Positions 22,936-30,763 of a stretch of 64,000 bases of DNA are shown in pieces. Numbering within the stretch: position 1 is the stretch's first letter; every line of letters begins with the position of its first letter. The notes below the pieces were generated by a model, which was not told the origin of the DNA, did no database searches, and saw only the letters and a program-made list of their open reading frames with translations. The position numbers and the translations under genes are program-made. Source of the stretch: Erodium maritimum (lineage: Eukaryota > Streptophyta > Magnoliopsida > Geraniales > Geraniaceae); NCBI GenBank assembly GCA_963921825.1, contig OY997589.1, positions 21,597,735-21,661,734 on the forward strand. The letters are read 5' to 3'.

Positions 22936-23499
22936 AGTTTTTGCATTGTCCGTTGCACTGTCACTTTCTCTACAGCCCGATATATTTTTTATCAATGAAT
23001 TTCTAGAAATGCCCCCCCCCCCCCCACCCCACCCCCACCAAGACGGGAAATGGACTAATCTGTAGACTACATACTCCAACTAGCACATCAAATGGATGTA
23101 TATCAGACCTCACATGTGTCCTCTGATTGTTTTCAACTATGCCTCTGGCCTTGTACCTGCTTGAGAGTAGCCGCTCAAGACATGGGAGGCTAATACGGAG
23201 TGGGCGAATAACACTACAACAAGAAGTCGCGGATCATCGTCGGTGCACCATCCTTCCTATACAGTAACACTAAAGTGTAAAAGCGTAGTGGAACAATAAC
23301 AAGGTTGTAGAGATGAAGAAACTCACGAGCAATCTCTTGGTGATGGAAGTCTTGCATAATGGCGGTTTCATAACGACGACTAGATGTGGTTAGGGTTGAG
23401 AGCTCTCAACCCTAGTTTGTGGAATATATTTTCTTTTCCCTCAAAAATATAATTTTCCGTGACAAATATGTTAGTTAGATATACTAGGTGTGATGAAGT
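22936..23499. other. No recognised gene
   Basis: Sequence between the Harbinger remains and the next LINE-like insertion. The minus strand at about 23360-23190 stays open over some 50 codons (QDFHHQEIAREFLHLYNLVI...) but I cannot assign it. A C14 homopolymer lies at 23012-23025. Confidence 0.4.
23012..23025. repeat. Poly-C tract (14 C)
   Basis: A run of 14 C followed by a short ACCCC/ACCCCCACC tail. Such runs are prone to length errors in sequencing and can form i-motif or G-quadruplex structures. Confidence 0.95.
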
Positions 23500-23509
23500 G
23501 TAATTTTCC

Positions 23510-24807
23510 AAAGCTGCTCAAGTTTCCACTCGAGACTTTGAGAAACCCTAGCTACGTTTGCGCTTTGCGTCAATGGCGCCTCCACCCTCTACCCTCACAG
23601 CTCCGACCCCTGCCTCTTCCTTGGCTCCCATAGCTGCTTCCCCAGCCGACCTGAGCCCCTCGGCACCCATGCACAAGACGTCCCCGGAAAGAGCGGCCGC
23701 ATGATCCTCTGTAGCGCCTAAGACCCGCCGAAGAAGGAGACCTAAACATGCCTCGATCATGCCTGGTCTCCCTGACCTTCTCACCACCACGGAACCAAGT
23801 GACACTCTGGCCAAGCGGGTGCTTTCATTGGAGGTGGTCTCATTCGTTGTTGGTCCGACGTAGATGCCCCCGAAAAAGCTGCGTCGGGGCCATCCGCTTA
23901 AGGCTCGAGCAGCGCCCCCAAAACCTAAGGCGACAGTGCCAACCCTAGGTACTGAGGCGTTGTCTAGGGTTTCGGTCCTCTCGTCGAATACAACCCATTC
24001 CCTCATTTCTTCAATACTTCCACCCTCTGAGTCGATCCCACCATTCTACCGTGACCCTGCTAAAGGCAAGGCCCCGATGATGGGTTCCGTGGTCAAGCCT
24101 CAGGCGAAGCTTCCATCGGATTTTCCCAACCCAGAACGCCTCGTGCTGGGATCAGGGGGTGTCTGCCTAATTAGGATAAGATCCTTCTCACCCCGGCCTA
24201 TTTGACGATCCCGGAGGGGATGGTGTGGGGGCGACCGAACTGGCCTCGGAGGACCCTCGGGGGGTCGAGGGTATCGGCCCGGGCTGGAAGAAGTTGGCTC
24301 TAGGCCAACTTTTGGGTGATCAGGGTCCAACGCCTCCACCAACATATCTGAGGGGAGGGGAGCCCGATGCTGATGGCTTGAAAGATATTGGCGTCCCTCC
24401 TATTGCTAAGATAAAACGACCTGCTGCGGACGTGCCTCGGGATGATCAAGCGATGGTTGGTAAACAGCCTCGCCAGGAGGAATGTTAAACATCAAGGACC
24501 TCAGGGACCGGTTTTGGAGGGGTCCCAGGTATAGGTCATACCTCGTTCTACTGATGCAGTCATGGCTCTTGAATTGGACCGGGACTTCCAGTACCGTCTT
24601 CTCACCGCCCACTTTTCTTTCTTGTCTTTATGACGGCCGTCGGGACATACCGACATCAGTTTCTTTCAAAACCATATATGATGGTTATAGTGATAGAAAG
24701 AACTTTGAGATTATTCTCTTTGTGTTCTTTTTGAGTGGTCAAGGAGTCTGCACATCTTTGTTAAGTTTCAATTCTAATAAAATTCGTACCTTTTAGTAAA
24801 AAAAAAC
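23510..24807 (+). mobile_element. Compact LINE-like retroinsertion: degenerate ORF, 3' UTR, poly-A, TSD
   Basis: Flanked by the exact 10-bp repeat GTAATTTTCC (23500-23509 and 24808-24817). A run of nine A just before the right TSD (24798-24806) is the tail. A GC-rich frame opens at 23571 (MAPPPSTLTAPTPASS) and can be followed through several stops to about 24610 (KTRRRRRPKHA, MPPKKLRRGHPLKARAAPPK, MALELDRDFQYRLLTAHFSF). It is basic and proline-rich and has no domain I can name. A LINE-like T-rich 3' UTR follows. There is no RT, so it is either an internally deleted LINE or a retrotransposed transcript. Confidence 0.68.
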
Positions 24808-24817
24808 GTAATTTTCC

Positions 24818-25324
24818 TTATATTTGAATTACCCGTTTTTCTTTGGTTTTGGTTCAGTTGAAACTGTTATGTTTGGTTTCGATTTCAAGGTCAATCCTAA
24901 TTCCCAAGTGTGGTCGACCATACGAAAAATAAGGGTTTTGTTGTAACCAAAAAGCCCACTGATGAACCAAAATGTTCTAACACTTGAAACCGAACATCAA
25001 ATGTTTCTTCACATTTTTTTTACGATGAAATGCGTATACCGTAAAGATTTATATGGAGGGGACAAAACATAAATTGAAAAGAAAAAGAAGCCAAAGAAAC
25101 AAAGGAATATCATGTTAGGTGTGTTCACATGTTGGTCAAGAATCTCATAAAGCCAAAGACATAAAGAAAAGTTTTGAATCCATGACCTGATAGGTCAGTC
25201 TTTTAGATCAAGTGTGATGACCAATATAAATATATATATTATAGACTTCTTGTTGTATGCTCCTCTTTAATAAGACTCAATTCTCCCCAACACATCATAT
25301 CCAACAAATTACACAGAGATAGGT
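24818..25324. other. AT-rich spacer, no gene seen
   Basis: The 3' flank of the reductase gene. It contains no repeat or coding frame that I recognise. Confidence 0.5.
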
Positions 25325-25330
25325 TTTATT
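25325..25330 (-). terminator. Candidate poly-A signal AATAAA for the reductase gene
   Basis: TTTATT on the plus strand gives AATAAA on the minus strand, 89 bp downstream of the stop codon. Confidence 0.5.
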
Positions 25331-25418
25331 ACGAAACAGATGCATGGCATTACACAAGTCAACGAAAAAGAAACTATGAATCAATCAACACAAGAAAGGA
25401 TGTAACGATATACAAGCA

Positions 25419-26926
25419 TCAGACAAAAGCTGCTAGTTTAGGTTTGGGTGGATCAACCAGGCAAATATCGAGTAGAGCATCCACGGAAGTGTACTTGTGC
25501 TCAGGGTACAACTCGGAGGCCTCGAGGTCGTTTTTGTCTAGCTCAAAGCTCATTTGGTCCCCTTTTACGAATATGTTGTGCAGAACCGCCACAGATATGT
25601 TGTCCGGAATCGGAAGCGCTGCAATGTCAAAACATATATATGAACTTCATGCACATTTCAACACGTAATTAATTTATGATTTTAAGTAATTACTTACTTT
25701 CTGCGAGTTTAATTATTTCTTCTTCAGGAACATGAACACGGTTGAAAGATCGCCCGGTCTTTTTCTCCCAGGACGAGACCAAGTCCAATTGAGACACAAT
25801 ATTGTTTGGAGGCCTGAGCACGATGACCCTATTAGCTACCCTCGGATCCGTTGCTGCTTTCACGGTGTACATTGCTACATCTTCTTCATAATTCAGTACA
25901 GCTGCAAAATAAACACTATATATTGAGAGTATATATAGTAGTGTCTTGAAACTAAATATATATAGGATAACTACCGGGTATAAACTTTGTAACTTTTTGT
26001 CACACGTAGAACTATCAATCTGGGACTTTAGATCGTTATGTTACATATTTTTGTTATTAATATTCTTTTTTTATATTTTACTCCATAAAGATCTATTTAC
26101 AATGGATTACATTCCTATATATATATGGACGAATGAACTGACCCTTGGTGTCACCGGTTCCATAGACGATAACTTGATCGAGTTGGTCACGAGGATGAAG
26201 AAGGTAATCAACAAAATAAGCAGCAAACGAGTTGGCGGAGACATAAGTGAAAGGGATACAAGCATCCTCAGTGGCCCTCCTGATCTTCCTCTTGTTTTCT
26301 AGCACCGCTTCGAAAGGTGCAAGTCCACTCACCCTGTCTACTTCGTTCCCGAATTCCGAAGGAATAAACCTCTGTAATAACACCAAATTACGTATAATTT
26401 ATGTTAACAACAAACTTTCAATACCGATTTCACAAACATTTTGTCGACTCAAAAGAATTCAAATCCGTTCTAATAAGTGATACGTATCACATATTAATTG
26501 ATGTTGAGTATGTATACCTTAATGTTGCCTGCTTCTTGAATGGCTTGTACAATCTTGAATTGCTCAAGATGCTGAGGAACAGCCAAAGTAGAAATAACAA
26601 TATCCACTTGTTTGATCGCAGAAACAAGCTTCTCATGCTCATCCAAATCACCCTGTATAAGAACAAAACAACAACAGTTGGACTCAAAACGCTATATAAT
26701 TTAGTTTAAGTACGAGGAAAGAAGTACACTTTTTTATATAAAAAATCCTTACCTGGAAAATAGTGACTCCCATGGATACAAATTCATGGTGAAGATGGAG
26801 CTTAGAAGGATCTGCACGAACATAGGCGAAAGTGGTATGTCCCGAGGAGACACTAGCCTTTACCATGTATTTACCAAGGTACCCAGTTGCTCCAAATACT
26901 AGAATCTTGCTCATTTCACTGGCCAT
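25419..26926 (-). CDS. Eugenol/isoeugenol synthase-like NADPH reductase (PIP family), 5 exons
   Basis: Exons: 26926-26753, 26652-26518, 26371-26143, 25901-25698, 25618-25419. All introns are GT..AG, the frame is continuous, and the product is 313 aa, close to basil eugenol synthase. The enzyme belongs to the PLR/isoflavone reductase/PCBER (NmrA-like, atypical SDR) family. Eugenol and isoeugenol synthases in it reduce coniferyl acetate with NADPH in the cytosol. Visible: the nucleotide-binding G12-x-x-G15-x-x-G18 (FGATGYLG), [33 protein letters not shown], and [11 protein letters not shown] with Lys132 at the catalytic position known from eugenol synthase. [19 protein letters not shown] and the C terminus [10 protein letters not shown] resemble the eugenol synthase branch more than PCBER. 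The start is the first ATG, about 55 bp after a TATA box. The exact substrate cannot be read from sequence. Confidence 0.93.
25965..26115. mobile_element. Short (TA)n-flanked MITE inside intron 3 of the reductase gene
   Basis: The left end, GGATAACTACCGGGTATAAAC after TATATATA, continues with a 'gtagaactatcaatctggg' block. It matches the MITE ends near 30161 and 40272 in inverse. The right end, 'gatctatttacaatggatta' followed by (TA)n at 26116-26125, matches the right end at about 29870. The element fills about 150 bp of the 241-bp intron 26142-25902 and ends 27 bp from the exon 3 donor site. Confidence 0.65.
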
Positions 26927-26982
26927 GATTCAAACAAGCAAATGAAACTACTTGGGTTCTTAACCGAGGATGCTACGATCCC

Positions 26983-26989
26983 TTATATA
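26983..26989 (-). promoter_or_regulatory. TATA box of the reductase gene
   Basis: The minus strand reads TATATAA about 57 bp upstream of the ATG, implying a short 5' UTR. The region 26990-27167 upstream is AT-rich and is the only non-LTR upstream sequence before the truncated LTR. Confidence 0.6.
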
Positions 26990-27167
26990 AGGGTTGATAG
27001 TATTTGTTTAAAGCTCCTTCTTTCTTTAATCACTAACGACCCAGCGATTTCGTAGTAATAAAGTGGCTAGTGTTAACTTATTTTAACATAAGAGATGGAA
27101 TATGCAGCCCGCTTCATATATAATAAAATAGGAATCATGCTAATAAGAAACAGAAAAGTCACAATAA

Positions 27168-29183
27168 TTAAAGTACGGGCTCTCATGGCCACCCAAGACT
27201 CCAACAGTAAAACACGGGCTCTCATGGCCACCCAAGACACAACCAGTAAAGTACGGGCTCTCATGGCCACCCAAGACTCCAACAGTAAAACACGGGCTCT
27301 CATGGCCACCCAAGACTCCAACAATAAAACACGGGCTCTCATGGCCACCCAAGACACAACCAGTAAAGTACGGGCGCTCATGGCCACCCAAGACTCCAAC
27401 AGTAAAACACGGGCTCTCATGGCCACCCAAGACATAAACTAAACAATCAACCTCCGGGCTTAGTCATATGCCTCCAGTAATTCTAATATCGATAAGTTCA
27501 CTGTTCCTACGACACTACTAAGTGTCACATGCATTTCTAATGTTCGCTACGTTCCCGTATCATACGACACTACCCGGTGTCACCTGCCTTCCTAATATTC
27601 GATAAACCTACTTAACCCACGACACCCCGGTGTCACATGCAATTCTACTGTTAACTTTCCCTAATCAGGGCCGAGATCCGGCTACTTTTCCCTACCTCGT
27701 ATGCTTTCTCCAAAAGCGCACTAACAAGCTCCGGCGTGATCTCGATCACTCGCCTAGCTTTCCCTTTCCTCGGTCTGCAGCACGATCTAATAAGAACACA
27801 ATTTAAATACTTTTAAGTTCGCAGACATAAACTGGAATTTAATAAACTTGACGCCCAAAAGTAACCCCGACAATGTCGATCACTCCCAAACTTCCCAATT
27901 ACTCGACATTGTCGATAATGGACCCGAAAAAGCCCGATTCGCCCGACATGGCGAATCTGCCCGGGTTTTGGAAACGTCCTTCCGGGGCTCCGAAAATTCC
28001 CGTTTTCGTTTCTACGGTCTTAGAATAATTCAAGGGTTCCTAGGCACTCGATGGAACCGAATTCCGACTTCCGAGTCATTTCATTAGCGTTTAAAGTTTC
28101 TAAACCCGTCAATTACAACTTTAACAATTTAATTCCAAATTTCGATCCGGTTGTAGATTAAAGATTCGGGGAACGTCCTAAACCACCCGAACACGAAACC
28201 CGAGCACCCGAGCAAGTGGGCCCCACCCGGCCCACCTTGACCGTGGGTGGCTAGGGCTCAAATGGGCCCGGCTCACCATGGTGGTGGCCGACCCTAGCTC
28301 CGGCTAGCCACCCCATGGCCGGCTAGCCACCCCATGGCCGGCCGGCCACCCTCCATGGTGGCCGGAGCTCCCCCCGAGCTCCCGGTCACCGGAAAACGTC
28401 CCTCTTCACCCAAAAACATCTCCAACGATCCCCACACCTCATTTCCACCATAAACTACTCATTTTAATCAAACCCTAACTTTTGAACTTAACCAAAACGA
28501 AGATCGGATAGTTGCTCACCGTAGAGAATGTCGAGGGGAGTTCGATTCTCCTAGCTTTAAGACGATCCAATGGTTGAAGCTCGTGAATAGTGGCAAGAAC
28601 CCTAGCTTTTCTCCTCTTGTTTCTCCTTTTCTCTCTTCTCCTTCTCTCTCTAAAACTAACTCTTTTTCTTTTTGAATTTGGTGTGGCCGAACCCCCTTAA
28701 GGGTTGTCTTCTTGTCTTGTCCCAAAACCTAACACCACCACTTGTTTGACAAGTGGCAAGGTGGGTCCCACACCTTTTTGGAAAAATATCTACTAGATAT
28801 TTTCCAATCAGATTCGCGAAATTCGGACGTTTCGGGCCCCGAACGGGCACTTTTTCCAAAAAATTACGAAACTTCACAGGCTACAAGGAAACGGCTCAAC
28901 TAAGACCGCTGCGACGACGGCTAATCCTTTTGGATCCAAAACTGTCCTCGAATGGACCAAAACGTCGCTCGGTTGACTTTTCCAGCGAAAAGTCAACATT
29001 TCCCAAATTGGTCAGAAAGTTGCCCTGAGTCCCCCGGAACTCACTTTGGTCGATATCGGGGTCAACTTAAGTCTGGTATGACCCTCGGAGTCAAATTTAG
29101 GTTCAATTAAGTGTCTGTCTTAAAAATTTTAAATTTTCCTGTTTTCGCAGTTTGACTGGCGTTGACCGGGAGTGGTTATTACA
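27168..29183 (-). mobile_element. Truncated large LTR upstream of the reductase gene
   Basis: Collinear with the solo LTR 58915-61940 over its last two thirds, ending in the same GGGAGTGGTTATTACA (29168-29183). In its own minus orientation the LTR start is therefore intact and the end is lost at about 27168, inside the minisatellite. Blocks seen include 'cctccgggcttagtcat', 'gacactactaagtgtcac', 'gcgaatctgcccggg' and 'cggctcaactaagaccgctg'. It faces the reductase gene, whose ATG is 242 bp downstream in the same direction. A (TA)n tract and a MITE follow immediately at 29184. Confidence 0.85.
27176..27432. repeat. 39-bp minisatellite, 7 units, within the LTR
   Basis: CGGGCTCTCATGGCCACCCA recurs at 27176, 27215, 27254, 27293, 27332, 27371 and 27410, exactly 39 bp apart, alternating two unit types ('gactccaacagtaaaa' and 'gacacaaccagtaaag'). 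Looser arrays of the same word occur in all other LTR copies (about 600-1260, 4840-5370, 8700-9230, 59790-60150). Because 39 is divisible by three, several frames stay open; these are not genes. Confidence 0.95.
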
Positions 29184-29200
29184 ATATATATATATATATA

Positions 29201-29893
29201 GGGGAGCTTTCAGGTACAAACCAATCTTTAGATGAACGCTTGGATGGAGACAAGCTGGATCATCTACATCGAGATGGAGGAGAGACCATGAGTTCGATTT
29301 CGCGACGGTGCAGATCGGTGTTGCAACTCTGGAGATGAACGCTTGAACAAGGCAGTGGTTCTTCTCGGAACTGTAGATCTGGTAAAGCGGCGGCAGCAGT
29401 AATCGAACTTCAAACGGCGGTAAGGCCGTGAAACCGAGCTGGACGAAGCGCCATGGACGACTTCCAATGGCGGTGAGGCCGTGAACCGGAGAGCGCGGGA
29501 GTAGTTTCTCCGGTTTGTTGATTTGATGTTCTCCTCTCGTGCGAGGCTCAACGTTGATGAATGATATTGAAGCTTGGGGTTGATTCGGGGTAGAGAGGCA
29601 GGGGAACGAAGGAGAGAATGGTGGTGGGCTATGAAATAGGGAGGAGGGGAAGTGTGGTTGCGAGAGAAGATGGAGAGAAAGAAACGTAAGGGTTAGGTAA
29701 AAACTGAAACAAAAATTACAAAAATCACCCTCTCAGTGTATAAAATGTTTGACATAAAATTAAAATTAACATAATTTACAGATGTGCCATTAGTTATGAT
29801 AAAATGATCGAAGCCTTTTATTTTTCTAATCCGATGGCTCAGGTTTATTTACATTTTACAACATAACGATCTATTTACAACGGATTGTGTACC
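29201..29893. mobile_element. (TA)n-flanked element with about 500 bp of unrelated GC-rich interior
   Basis: The left end, GGGGAGCTTTCAGGTACAAACC after (TA)8, resembles the MITE end at 29910. The right end, 'gatctatttacaacggatt' followed by (TA)n, resembles the MITE end at 26095. The interior 29240-29690 is GC-rich, with a short minus-strand frame (29551-29264) and no recognised domain. It may be captured sequence. TIR similarity between the two ends is only partial. Confidence 0.5.
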
Positions 29894-29909
29894 TATATAT
29901 ATATATATA

Positions 29910-30164
29910 GGGGAACAATCAAGTACAAACCTTATTTCGGGTCAGAACGTAGAACTAATCTGGGCCATTGATTATCCAGATCGGATGGCCACCGAAATTC
30001 AGGGGGTGGTGATTGATTACGAAATCAATTACAAGATATGCATTAATTAAAAAGATATGAAAAGATATGCATTAAATCTGGGCCATTAATTCTACGATCC
30101 AAGGGCCCAGATTGATAGTTCTATGTTCTGACGAAAGATACAAGTTTGTACCTGATTGTTATCC
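29910..30164. mobile_element. (TA)n-flanked MITE, complete 255-bp copy
   Basis: Termini GGGGAACAATCAAGTACAAAC and GTTTGTACCTGATTGTTATCC are inverted repeats that continue into 'gtcagaacgtagaact...ctgggcc' and its inverse. TA dinucleotide runs flank both sides (29894-29909 and 30165-30177). The central part has 'attacgaaatcaattacaag' and no ORF. It serves as the reference copy for the interrupted and truncated relatives at 30665-40048 and 40062-40275. Confidence 0.85.
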
Positions 30165-30177
30165 TATATATATATAT

Positions 30178-30640
30178 GGTTGGTATCAGGTACAAACCAC
30201 CCCTTATTGTGCAAACTACGAACCAATCTGAGTCATAGGATCCGCCCAAAGTGATGTCAGCAGAGCGCACCAGATGCTGACACGTGGGCAATAAATATAT
30301 AAAACACCGCGCCTAATTGTGCAAACTACGAACTCACTAGGTGCTGACACGTGGGCGCGCGCGCACAGTGCTGACACGTGAGCGCGCACAGTGCTAATAG
30401 TTTGGGCGCACAGTGCTGATAGTTTGGCACTGTGCAAAACTATCAGCATTGTGCGCCCAAACTATTAGCACTGTGCGCGCGCCTGGTCAACACACTCACG
30501 CGAGCGGGCATAGGCGCGCGCGAAGCGGCCACGTGTCAGCATCGCGCGCGCTCTGCTGACGTCACTTTGACCGCATCTTGTGGCTTAAATTGGTTCGTAG
30601 TTTGCACAATAAGGATGGTTTTGACTGGATAGCTACCCTC
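30178..30640. mobile_element. (TA)n-flanked foldback element, 463 bp, with four CACGTG motifs
   Basis: It starts GGTTGGTATCAGGTACAAACC and ends GGATAGCTACCCTC. The whole element is a long inverted repeat: 'cttattgtgcaaactacgaa' at about 30204 pairs with 'ttcgtagtttgcacaataag' at 30594-30613, and the centre is a near-perfect palindrome around 30428 ('gcgcacagtgctgatagttt' / 'aaactatcagcattgtgcgc'). CACGTG occurs near 30283, 30347, 30376 and 30529. (TA)n lies on both sides. It shares terminal words with its neighbours but has a different interior. Confidence 0.82.
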
Positions 30641-30664
30641 TATATATATATATATATATATATA

Positions 30665-30763
30665 GGATAGCTATCAAGTACAAACTTTATAATTTCGTCA
30701 GAACGTAGAATTTTCAATCTGGGCCCTTGGATCGTAAAATTAAAGGCCAAGATTTAATGCATA
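30665..30763. mobile_element. Left part of a (TA)n-flanked MITE, split by the gypsy element
   Basis: GGATAGCTATCAAGTACAAAC after (TA)n, then 'cgtcagaacgtagaatttt' and 'ctgggcccttggatcg', in line with the inverse of the 255-bp reference copy. The copy resumes at 39893 after the retrotransposon. Confidence 0.8.

Noticed and set aside
27176..27432. CRISPR-like array (regular 39-bp units)
   Set aside because: The units are contiguous tandem repeats with no unique spacers, in a plant LTR; CRISPR is not expected in a nuclear genome.
27073..27442. Repetitive open frames on both strands with ALMATQD-type units
   Set aside because: Translation of the 39-bp LTR minisatellite; the unit length divisible by three keeps frames open.
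29184..30664. The MITE chain as Stowaway elements with TA target sites
   Set aside because: The termini are not Stowaway-like (no CTCCCTCC) and the flanks are long TA runs instead of a single TA.
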